12,273 nucleotides of DNA from JBBRCE01 sp038205115 (GTDB lineage: Bacteria; Planctomycetota; Planctomycetia; Pirellulales; JBBRCE01), in contig JBBRCE010000090.1 of NCBI GenBank assembly GCA_038205115.1, forward strand, positions 1 through 12,273. The letters are read 5' to 3'. A program made the translations under genes and the position numbers. The notes beneath the pieces were generated by a model that saw only the letters and a list, made by a program, of their open reading frames with translations, searched no databases and was not told the origin of the DNA. Positions 1 through 6,427 of this stretch are shown piece by piece. The first letter of the stretch is position 1. Every line of letters starts with the position of its first letter.

Positions 1-60
1 AACCTGCTCGCAAACCTTTCGCTCTTCATCCGAGAGCTGTACGATGTACTTCTTGTTCAT
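1..60 (-). CDS. IS630-family transposase, N-terminal 20 codons (partial at window edge)
   Basis: Only the first 20 codons are inside the window; the gene runs leftwards off position 1. Reading the minus strand from ATG at 60, the peptide starts MNKKYIVQLSDEERKVC, which matches the beginning of IS630-family transposases (KKYIVxLxxEER, leading into a helix-turn-helix DNA-binding region). In this family the protein is a DDE-type enzyme that excises and inserts its own element at TA dinucleotides; the catalytic part is outside the window. The start is well supported by a near-perfect Shine-Dalgarno AAGGAGGTG (complement of 65-73) a few bases upstream, unusually strong compared with the other genes here. 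Family assignment rests on a short stretch, so it is probable rather than certain; whether the transposase is intact cannot be seen. Confidence 0.75.
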   Translation of the reverse strand, partial: MNKKYIVQLSDEERKVCEQV

Positions 61-140
61 GGGGCACCTCCTTGTTACAGGAAGGTTCCCTGAAATCCGC
101 GTTTCCGGCAACCCGAGTATTTAGTGTGGATTACGCACTA
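1..140 (-). mobile_element. End of an IS630-like insertion sequence (partial)
   Basis: The 78 bases between the transposase ATG (60) and position 138 look like the untranslated terminal region of the element, and 139-140 is the TA expected as the target duplication of IS630/Tc1-like elements. Read outward-in, the end begins GTGCGTAATCCACAC. Immediately to the right, HEAT-repeat coding sequence begins in an open frame. The exact boundary is inferred because the other terminal repeat lies outside the window. Confidence 0.6.
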
Positions 141-141
141 G

Positions 142-594
142 GCGCTGGCCGCTTGGACCCTCGGTTCGTTGGGAACCGCTGCGCATGAAGCCGTTGGGGA
201 TTTAATTCTCGAATTGTCGAATTTGCGTCCTAAAACAATCAACCGGGCGGCACACGCGCTGGGTGTGCTGCGACAACAACCAGAACGCGTGATTCCAGAA
301 CTGGCTAAGCTGCTGGATGCCGACGACACCGAAATCGTGAAGGCTGCCGCCGACGCGATTTGCAATTTTGGGCTGATTGCCGAGGTTGCGGTCGAACCTC
401 TCTTGCGCGCGATTCAAACTGCGATTGCCAATACTCGGGACGATTGCCGAGTCAGTTTGATTCGAGCGCTGGCCGTCGCATCGCCCAATCCGCGGCAAGT
501 CATTCGCCAACACTTTGCCGACGACGCGGAACTTCGCACCCGCGCCGTGGGATCGCTTAGTGCCCAGCAACACGCTCAGGCAGAGCAGGACTAA
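142..594 (+). pseudogene. HEAT-repeat protein, 3' fragment cut by the IS insertion
   Basis: The frame is open from 142 to the TAA at 592-594, about 150 residues. It reads as alpha-helical HEAT repeats: ALAAWTLGSLGTAAHEAV, then RAAHALGVLRQQPERVIPELAKLL, then VKAAADAICNFGLIAEVAVEPLL. Such repeats form a protein-binding superhelix and give no enzymatic function by themselves. The first repeat starts upstream of the first possible start codon (TTG at 169, no ribosome site), so the true 5' part is missing; an in-frame TAG at 139-141 and the IS end lie directly before it. I therefore read it as the C-terminal remnant of a longer gene. It could still be translated from 169 as a 141-residue protein. 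No signal peptide or other domain is visible. An 87-base gap separates it from the next plus-strand gene. Confidence 0.65.
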
Positions 595-681
595 CGAGCG
601 AAATCGAACTTCGCATTGCATGCCATTCGCTTGCGTGTCAGGATGGACTGGTTGAATCATACAACCAGCAGGAAAACGATC

Positions 682-1515
682 GTGCTCGAGCGCGAAGAAT
701 ATATCGAACAAGCCTATCTGTTTCAGATTCTGGCCGAACGCTTGCAGCAGAACCTGCCGCTGCAAGACGTGCTGGTTGGCGTCAAGGAAGAAATTCTGGC
801 CACCACCAAGCTGCCGCTGGCGCTGGATTATCTTGCTGGCGAAATCCGACAAGTTGGCGTCATCAGTCCTGCAATGAGCCGGCTCAAACATTACTTCGCG
901 CCGTTTCAGGCTTACGTGATGGGCGAAGCCGAAGCCGAAGGTGGCAAGTTCGATATCAGCATCGCGCTGAAAATTCTGGAGCGCGAGGCCCGGTTCCGCG
1001 CCGACGGCGCTACGCCGCAAGGTTTGTTTTTGTTTCAGTTCGAATCGCTGTGCCGCAACCGCCTGGGCTACGATCGCGGTTTGGAAGCCGTAGCCGGCGA
1101 CTCCATTTATAACGACGATTGGCGGCAGTGGATTCTGACCGTCCGCCGGCAGGTTGGCCTGATCGACTTTGCCGACATGATCTACGTGCGCAGCGAGCAC
1201 TATTTAAGTTCGCAGCGCCGCAGCGATCCAACTTACGAGCCGGAAAAGCCGATGTTGTTTGGCGACCGCGAGGGCCGAATCGCGCTCGCCAATCGCCGCC
1301 GCGAGCCGCTGCTGCTGTTCGCCGCCATGCATCGCCATCTTGGCTACCCTGCGGTGCCAGTGCTTTCGCCGGCCGACCTAACACCGCAGATCATTCCCAG
1401 CCTGCAGCGTCGCATGGACCGCGTGGAAGCCCGCATGAAGCTGGTTGAAGAAGAGCAAAAAGGCGGCATTGACCTGACCAAATTTTACGGCAAGCAGGTG
1501 GACCTGGGCGATTGA
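682..1515 (+). CDS. Conserved planctomycete protein of unknown function
   Basis: Function not recognised. The 277-residue product starts LEREEYIEQAYLFQ, and similar proteins with this N-terminus and with a central CRNRLGYDRGL, a RRQVGLIDFADMIYVRSEHY segment and an ELxxRMKLVEEE-like C-terminal helix are, from memory, widespread in planctomycetes and strongly conserved. It is soluble: no signal peptide or membrane segment. A charged helical stretch at about residues 238-262 (LQRRMDRVEARMKLVEEE) may form a coiled coil. The GTG at 682 is preferred because AGGA at 670-673 lies 8 nt upstream and the homologues I remember begin near LERxEYIEQAY; an ATG at 643 and TTG at 616 would add 13 or 22 poorly conserved residues. 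It stands alone, converging with the lipoyl gene 54 bases away. No enzyme motif was recognised. Confidence 0.8.
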   Translation: MLEREEYIEQAYLFQILAERLQQNLPLQDVLVGVKEEILATTKLPLALDYLAGEIRQVGVISPAMSRLKHYFAPFQAYVMGEAEAEGGKFDISIALKILEREARFRADGATPQGLFLFQFESLCRNRLGYDRGLEAVAGDSIYNDDWRQWILTVRRQVGLIDFADMIYVRSEHYLSSQRRSDPTYEPEKPMLFGDREGRIALANRRREPLLLFAAMHRHLGYPAVPVLSPADLTPQIIPSLQRRMDRVEARMKLVEEEQKGGIDLTKFYGKQVDLGD

Positions 1516-1569
1516 AACCGGGACGCGATCTCGCGCGGAACGTTGACGAAGCAATTCGCCGTGGGCGAT

Positions 1570-2349
1570 TCAGCGGCGCGTCGTCCAATCCAGATGGGCA
1601 TATTTCTCGCCGATCAGGTCCGCCGTGTAGGCGTGCGTTGCGGCCGGAATTTCCGCGGAAGTAACTGGCCGTAGCGACAGTTCTAACCGCGCTTGCAACT
1701 GTTCTACGAATTGCGAGGCCAGATCCGTTGCCGAAATTTCGCGACCACTGATTGCGCGGATGCCGGGCAGTTCCGGCGCGTAGGCCGAAGTCTCCAGCAA
1801 AATACTGCCATGTTGCAGCACGGCTTGCTTGCGGCGGCGCTGCGCCGAGCCACCAATTTTTGCGTCGCCCAGCAGCACGTCTCCATTGGCCCTGCGCTGA
1901 AAACACAAAAATGGCTCCAGCGAGCGACTCATGGCAGTCGGCAGTGCCGGCTGGCTACAGCGCGGACCGCAAGCGTCGTGCAGCCGCGCTGGCAGGTCAA
2001 ACACGCGCAATGCCGCAAGCAGCGCCGTATGCACGGCCAGCGATAATTGTTCGGGCGTGCCGGCAAGCGGATGCGCGTGCGGTAAGACCAGGCTATAGGT
2101 CAGTTCGCGGTCGTGCAGAATCGCGCCGCCGCCTGTCGAGCGTCGCACCACGGAACAATCGCGGCTGGCCCGATGTTCGCGGCGATCGACGATCGACTGA
2201 AAATAGCCCAGCGATAACGTCGGCTCGGACCAGCCGTAGAAACGCAACCAAATGCCGTCGGCCGTTTCCAACAGCGCCTCATCCACCGCCATGTTCCATG
2301 GCCCGGATGCGGCGCCATCCAGCAGTAAGTGGCCGGCTGCGGCAGTCAT
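1570..2349 (-). CDS. Lipoate-protein ligase A / octanoyltransferase LipM family protein
   Basis: A 259-residue member of the biotin/lipoate protein ligase fold. It carries RRSTGGGAILH (about residues 69-79), the substrate-loop motif of the family, and KIGGSAQRRRKQAVLQHGSIL (164-184), whose Lys164 is the usual catalytic lysine. A Cys at 149 in FLCF sits just before this motif where LipM-type octanoyltransferases have their acyl-enzyme cysteine, so transfer of octanoate from acyl carrier protein to GcvH is as likely as ATP-dependent lipoate ligation. The C-terminus (KYAHLDWTTRR) is also typical. The gene starts 4 nt after the gcvPB stop, so it is probably co-transcribed and translationally coupled; this fits lipoylation of the glycine cleavage H protein. 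Length is normal. LplA versus LipM cannot be settled from sequence alone. Confidence 0.88.
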   Translation of the reverse strand: MTAAAGHLLLDGAASGPWNMAVDEALLETADGIWLRFYGWSEPTLSLGYFQSIVDRREHRASRDCSVVRRSTGGGAILHDRELTYSLVLPHAHPLAGTPEQLSLAVHTALLAALRVFDLPARLHDACGPRCSQPALPTAMSRSLEPFLCFQRRANGDVLLGDAKIGGSAQRRRKQAVLQHGSILLETSAYAPELPGIRAISGREISATDLASQFVEQLQARLELSLRPVTSAEIPAATHAYTADLIGEKYAHLDWTTRR

Positions 2350-2353
2350 AGCG

Positions 2354-3820
2354 TTAGCTCTTGGCCACGTCAGGCGTCCACTTCATCACGTGTTTCCGCG
2401 CGGCCAGAACTTCGTCCGGGCGGCTGATGGGTGTGGTGGTTGGCGCGTTGTGCAAGGTTTCGTCGGACTCCGCGATGATCTTGATCAGCGTGTCGGCAAA
2501 GGCGTCGAGCGTTTCCTTGCTTTCGGTTTCCGTGGGTTCCATCATCATCGATTCGCGCACCGTCAACGGAAAGTAAACCGTGGGCGCGTGATAACCGTAA
2601 TCGAGCAGTCGCTTGGCCAGATCCATGGCGGAAATGCCACGTTCGGATTTCAATTTGCTGGCCGTGGCCACAAACTCGTGCAAACAGCGGTCGCCCATCG
2701 GCACCGGCAGCACGTGCTTGAGCCGGCTGAGCAAGTAGTTGGCGTTGAGGACGGCGTTTTCCGAGACGTTGCGCAGACCGACAGGGCCGTAAGACCGAAT
2801 ATAACAATACGCGCGGATCAACACGCCGACGTTGCCAAAAAAACTGCGCACGCGGCCAATGGTTTTGGGCCGATCGAAAATCAACTTGAAACCATCGACG
2901 TCGCGTCCGACAACCGGCACCGGCAAATACGGCTCAAGTTTGCTGGCGACCGCAATCGGTCCCGCGCCAGGACCGCCGCCGCCGTGCGGGCCGCTAAACG
3001 TTTTGTGCGGGTTAAAATGCATCATGTCGGCGCCAAAATCTCCCGGTCGGGTGATGCCGAGAATGGCGTTCATGTTGGCGCCGTCCAAGTAGATGAGACC
3101 GCCGCGCTCGTGAACCATGTCGGCAATCTGGCGAACCCGCTTTTCGAACAATCCCAGAGTGCTGGGATTGGTAATCATGAACACGGCCGTTTGATCGTCC
3201 AGCTTGCTCTTCAAATCCTCGATATTCACCGAGCCGTCGGGCGAACTCTTGACGGTCACCGCGTCGAAGCCAGCCATGGCCGCGCTGGCCGGATTGGTGC
3301 CGTGCGCGCTATCCGGCGCTAACACCTTGGTGCGATTCTGGCCGAGATCGCGGAAGTAAGCCGCAGCCACCATCAGCGCCGTGAGTTCGCCGTGCGCACC
3401 GGCGGCCGGCTGCATCGAAACGGCGGGCAAACCAGAAATTTCGGCAAACATATGCTGCAACTCGTACAGCAACTCCAGCAAACCTTGCAGCGACTGCTCC
3501 GGCTGGTAGGGATGCAGTTCCGCCAAGCCCGGCAGCGATGCCAGCCGCTCGTTGCGTTTGGGATTGTGCTTCATGGTACACGACCCGAGCGGATAAAAAT
3601 GCGTGTCAACACTCATGTTGAGCGTCGAGAGATTCGCATAATGCCGCACCACGTCTGGCTCGGCCAATTCCGGCAGCGGCGGCGGTGCATCGGCCAAACT
3701 CGACTTAGGCAGCAACTGATCAATGGGTGTCGCCGGCACATCGCTGGCCGGTAATCGGAATGCCCTGCGGCCCGGCTTAGAAAGTTCGAACAGCAGCTTG
3801 GTCGCTTGAGTATTACGCAT
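2354..3820 (-). CDS. gcvPB: Glycine dehydrogenase (decarboxylating) subunit 2
   Basis: 488 residues, the usual size for the C-terminal half of the two-subunit glycine cleavage P-protein. With GcvPA it binds pyridoxal phosphate, decarboxylates glycine and passes the aminomethyl group to lipoyl-GcvH in the cytoplasm. The PLP lysine is Lys273 in HFNPHKTFSGPHGGGGPG; other family blocks are HFYPLGSCTMKHNPK (74-88), AGAHGE (140-144) and DSAHGTNPASAAMAG (170-184). ATG at 3820 (MRNTQATKLLFELS) is chosen over an upstream in-frame ATG at 3859 because family members begin with a similar short N-terminus; the added residues would be LATGLAPNHSRI, unlike the family. gcvPA, gcvT and gcvH are not found in this window, so gcvPB is separated from its usual partners here. 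A promoter at 3925-3954 and a leader of about 100 nt precede it. Confidence 0.96.
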   Translation of the reverse strand: MRNTQATKLLFELSKPGRRAFRLPASDVPATPIDQLLPKSSLADAPPPLPELAEPDVVRHYANLSTLNMSVDTHFYPLGSCTMKHNPKRNERLASLPGLAELHPYQPEQSLQGLLELLYELQHMFAEISGLPAVSMQPAAGAHGELTALMVAAAYFRDLGQNRTKVLAPDSAHGTNPASAAMAGFDAVTVKSSPDGSVNIEDLKSKLDDQTAVFMITNPSTLGLFEKRVRQIADMVHERGGLIYLDGANMNAILGITRPGDFGADMMHFNPHKTFSGPHGGGGPGAGPIAVASKLEPYLPVPVVGRDVDGFKLIFDRPKTIGRVRSFFGNVGVLIRAYCYIRSYGPVGLRNVSENAVLNANYLLSRLKHVLPVPMGDRCLHEFVATASKLKSERGISAMDLAKRLLDYGYHAPTVYFPLTVRESMMMEPTETESKETLDAFADTLIKIIAESDETLHNAPTTTPISRPDEVLAARKHVMKWTPDVAKS

Positions 3821-3844
3821 GATTCTCGAATGGTTCGGTGCCAG

Positions 3845-3892
3845 CCCGGTTGCGAGCAAAAAGTACGCTTCAAGTGACGTTGCCAGCCGGGC
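3845..3892 (-). repeat. Inverted/direct repeat pair in the gcvPB leader
   Basis: In the leader between the predicted promoter and gcvPB, GCCCGG and CCGGGC face each other across about 35 bases and each is followed by a CTGGCA-like segment, so the pair is both a weak hairpin and an imperfect direct repeat. No glycine-riboswitch core was recognised. Function unknown; it may be chance in G+C-rich DNA. Confidence 0.25.
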
Positions 3893-3924
3893 CTGCGGTC
3901 AATTTAGGAGCACCGGCCGAGATC

Positions 3925-3954
3925 ATCGTACTGGTGCGCGGAATTGCCTGTCAA
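3925..3954 (-). promoter_or_regulatory. Predicted sigma70-type promoter for gcvPB-lipoyl transferase
   Basis: On the minus strand a perfect -35 TTGACA (complement of 3949-3954) is followed after 18 nt by TACGAT (complement of 3925-3930), 4 of 6 to the -10 consensus. It lies between the stop of the binding-protein gene (4013) and gcvPB (3820), pointing to independent transcription of the glycine-cleavage pair with a leader of about 100 nt. Confidence 0.5.
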
Positions 3955-4012
3955 TCGACAATGTCGCGGTCCCTTAACCGCAGGATTGCCCCGACATTAA
4001 CCGCGGCCGGCG

Positions 4013-5635
4013 CTAGCGAGTTGCTCCGCGCCAGCGAAAGCCCTGTGCTTCGAATTGGGCCCGTGCTGCGGGCGTTTGCATCGAATCCAGCAGTCGCCGC
4101 ATGAGCTGTTTTCGCGGAGAAGTGCGACTAACCGCAAACATTTGCTCCGCCGCAGGATACGATTCGGTCAATTCAATAGTCTGCAGCTTAGAATTGCCGC
4201 CTTGCTGCGCTTGCACAGCCTGGGCCCGAAACGCAATGACCACATCCAACTCGCCAGCGTTCAACTGGGCAACTAAATCGGCGGCGTCGCTGGCACTGGT
4301 GGACGAAAACAGTTGATCTTCCAAACTGGCTGCCTTCAGAAGCACCTGAGTTTCGCGGCCAAGCGGGGTGGCGTTTGAAACGTCCAAGCCGACACGCAGT
4401 TCCGGCAGCAGCAGGTCGGACGACTGCGTGATTTGCAGGGGGCACCGCGGCGCTACGAGCAGCACCAGTTCGCTTTCGGTAACAATTCCAACGGGCAACA
4501 ATTCCTCGGAGGTTTGCGCGACTTGCGCGACATCGGCGGCAAACAGCGCGTCCGGCGTACCATTTGCGCCGCGGCCCGTGCGCTGCCCTTCGTCGACGCC
4601 CACGATCTTGACCTGTGCGCCTTCGCGCTGCTCGAACGCAGCGACAAGCGGCTCGATCATGGCGCGCAACAGCGGATCGACCGCCAGCGTGGCTTGCGGC
4701 GTTTCCGCCCAAGTGTCGGCATCAACGGCCGCACCTTGAAGATGTTGCACGAACACCGGCTGACCGCGATCTTGAGCCGCGAGGTAGCGCGCTAAATGCA
4801 GCGCCTGCCGTGGGCGCTCGGTTTGAGCCAGGACCGCGACGCTGGCGCTCTGCATGCGTTGGCGTAGAGTGGAAACTTCGAGCACGTCCAATTGCGCCGC
4901 CGTTTGCGCGGCCGTCGTGTCCCAGACAATGCCGGCGTCGGCCGCGCCGGAAATCACGGCCGCAATCACGTCATCTTCGCGGCTCACAAACGACACGCGC
5001 CGACCGGCCATTCGCGACTGTAATTCCAGTTGCTGCCATTTGTTGTCTTTTTCCAGCGCTTGCTGCACGACCTTGCCCAGCGGTGCGGCGTCGGCGCTCA
5101 CTAAAGCAAGTTTGATTTCGCCGCTGAACAGATCGGCCAACGAACCCATTTGCTTGGGATTACCTTTTTGAAACACAATCACCGGATGCTTCAGCGTGAG
5201 CGGAATGGACTCAGTAGCAAGCCCAAGCCGCCGCGCCGCGGCGAGCCGCTCACGGTCGATGGATATGAACAGATCACCGCCAGCTGGCTGGGCCGCAAGT
5301 TGCGTCAGCAGTGCGTCCGAATCGTCGACAGTGATTCTCACCGTTATGCCGTATTCCCGTTGATAGTTGGCACATAACTCGCGTACAGGCTCGGCGAGAT
5401 TCGAATCGCAATAGACGCCGATCGCATTGTCCGCACTCGGAATACCTCTGCGAATCACAAAGACCGCCAGCGCGCAAATAACGATCGCGGCCGATCCCAA
5501 CATTAGCCAGCGCCAAGCCATTGACGCAGCGAGTATCCGCGCGCTCAAGCTCGGTACTTCTTGGTCGTTCAAGTTGCGTGCAGAAAGGGGCATCGGAAAT
5601 GATTCACCAAAAAGCGCGAGGTTGCCGTTTGCCAT
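4013..5635 (-). CDS. Membrane-anchored protein with two tandem ModA-like solute-binding domains
   Basis: 540 residues: a cytoplasmic N-terminus, one hydrophobic segment at about 43-62 (WLMLGSAAIVICALAVFVI) and two periplasmic-binding-protein domains. Domain 1 (about 72-312) shows the ModA-type pattern VYCDSNLAEPVRELCANYQ, GGDLFISID, VIVFQKGNP, ALVSADAAPLGKVVQQALE and AADAGIVW. Domain 2 (about 315-537) repeats it more loosely, with TESELVLLVAP, LDVSNATPLGRETQVLL and a C-terminal MQTPAARAQFEAQGFRW typical of ModA ends. Family members bind molybdate, tungstate or other anions and feed an ABC transporter, but no permease or ATPase gene is present here and the doubled domain is not the normal ModA layout, so a sensor or scaffold role is possible. 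Substrate unknown. Start uncertain: ATG at 5635, 5593 or 5521; none has a clear ribosome site. Confidence 0.8.
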   Translation of the reverse strand: MANGNLALFGESFPMPLSARNLNDQEVPSLSARILAASMAWRWLMLGSAAIVICALAVFVIRRGIPSADNAIGVYCDSNLAEPVRELCANYQREYGITVRITVDDSDALLTQLAAQPAGGDLFISIDRERLAAARRLGLATESIPLTLKHPVIVFQKGNPKQMGSLADLFSGEIKLALVSADAAPLGKVVQQALEKDNKWQQLELQSRMAGRRVSFVSREDDVIAAVISGAADAGIVWDTTAAQTAAQLDVLEVSTLRQRMQSASVAVLAQTERPRQALHLARYLAAQDRGQPVFVQHLQGAAVDADTWAETPQATLAVDPLLRAMIEPLVAAFEQREGAQVKIVGVDEGQRTGRGANGTPDALFAADVAQVAQTSEELLPVGIVTESELVLLVAPRCPLQITQSSDLLLPELRVGLDVSNATPLGRETQVLLKAASLEDQLFSSTSASDAADLVAQLNAGELDVVIAFRAQAVQAQQGGNSKLQTIELTESYPAAEQMFAVSRTSPRKQLMRRLLDSMQTPAARAQFEAQGFRWRGATR

Positions 5636-5769
5636 GCACCGGCGGAAATGACTGCCGAGGAGACGCGGACTTTCAATCTGGGCGATTGCAGTGCGACGCA
5701 GCCCAACATATTTGACCAGGCGCGTTTCAGGGCAAAGCGTTTCCTAGGGTACGAGCGTGATAGCGTGTG

Positions 5770-5793
5770 TGCCTGCAAGCGCTGCTGCAGGCA
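5770..5793. repeat. 8-bp perfect inverted repeat (hairpin) in the gap between two genes
   Basis: TGCCTGCA and TGCAGGCA are separated by 8 bases and followed on the plus strand by the A/T run ATATATA. It lies in the 217-base gap between the glycosylase stop (5853) and the binding-protein start (5635). It could weakly end glycosylase transcription, but there is no T tract on that strand, so a terminator is not supported. Nothing else is recognised in this gap. Confidence 0.35.
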
Positions 5794-5852
5794 ATATATA
5801 CTTGTATGATCGCCGGCAGCCAACGATTTCCTAATGGCGTATTCGCGGTTCC

Positions 5853-6404
5853 TCAGCTTCGTTCGCGCAATACGAATCGCAGCGGCTTGTCTTTCCACAG
5901 GCCGGCATAGTCGATGCCCACACGCGGCCCGGCGACGATCTGTCCGCGCCGTGCGCGGTGGCCGCGATCTTCCAGCCACAGGCCGGCGCCTGGGACGGCG
6001 GGCTGGCTGTCCAAACGGCGGTCGATGTTCATCGCCCGCGTGAGTTTGCCAGGACCGTTCCAGCCGCCGGCACCGCGAATCAGCACGGCCGCCGGATAAT
6101 CCAACGGACCTGTAACGATGTTCAACATCCAGTACATGCCGTAGATGAAGTACACGTACCATTGCCCGGCAGGACCGAACATCGCCGCGTTACGAGGCGT
6201 CTTACCCACGCGGGCATGGCAGGCCAAATCGTGCGGACCGACGTACGCCTCGACCTCGTTGATTTGAGCTTCGATAATGACTTCGCCTACACGACTCACC
6301 AGCCACTTACCCAGCAGTTGGCGGGCGACCACGGCGGCCGGACGCTGAAAAAAATCGGCCGGTAGGATTTGCGCCGCGGCAGTGCCGGGCAGGTGGTTCT
6401 TCAT
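5853..6404 (-). CDS. 3-methyladenine (alkyladenine) DNA glycosylase, AAG/MPG family
   Basis: 183 residues, a complete bacterial AAG/MPG-type glycosylase that flips out and excises alkylated purines (3-methyladenine, 7-methylguanine, hypoxanthine) to start base-excision repair. Recognisable blocks are FFQRPAAVVARQLLGK (18-33), INEVEAYVGPHDLACHA (48-64), GKTPRNAAMFGPAG (67-80), YVYFIYGMYWMLN (83-95), NGPGKLTRAMNID (116-128) and PRVGIDYAGLW (160-170). By alignment with the human enzyme, Glu52 is the general base, Tyr54, His63 and Tyr85 line the base pocket, all present. ATG at 6404 is used, with AGG about 9 nt upstream; an upstream TTG at 6431 would overlap the purB end. It follows purB by 23 nt, so the two are probably co-transcribed. 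Function is highly confident; the substrate range is not. Confidence 0.94.
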   Translation of the reverse strand: MKNHLPGTAAAQILPADFFQRPAAVVARQLLGKWLVSRVGEVIIEAQINEVEAYVGPHDLACHARVGKTPRNAAMFGPAGQWYVYFIYGMYWMLNIVTGPLDYPAAVLIRGAGGWNGPGKLTRAMNIDRRLDSQPAVPGAGLWLEDRGHRARRGQIVAGPRVGIDYAGLWKDKPLRFVLRERS

Positions 6405-6427
6405 CGCTTCGCCTGCATCTTTACGCT

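Noticed and set aside
202..1200. Minus-strand open frame of 332 codons across the HEAT fragment and the 682-1515 gene
   Set aside because: It is antisense to two frames with recognisable conserved protein sequence, and its own translation shows no domain.
1516..1569. CGCG-ATCT-CGCG as a terminator between the convergent genes
   Set aside because: Only a 4-bp stem and no T tract on either strand.
2252..3322. Plus-strand open frame of 356 codons opposite gcvPB
   Set aside because: A shadow of gcvPB: His/Arg/Gln-rich translation, while the minus strand encodes a textbook P-protein with the PLP lysine.
3821..3918. Glycine riboswitch in the gcvPB leader
   Set aside because: Suggested by context, but no tandem aptamer core was visible; only a weak GCCCGG/CCGGGC pair is present.
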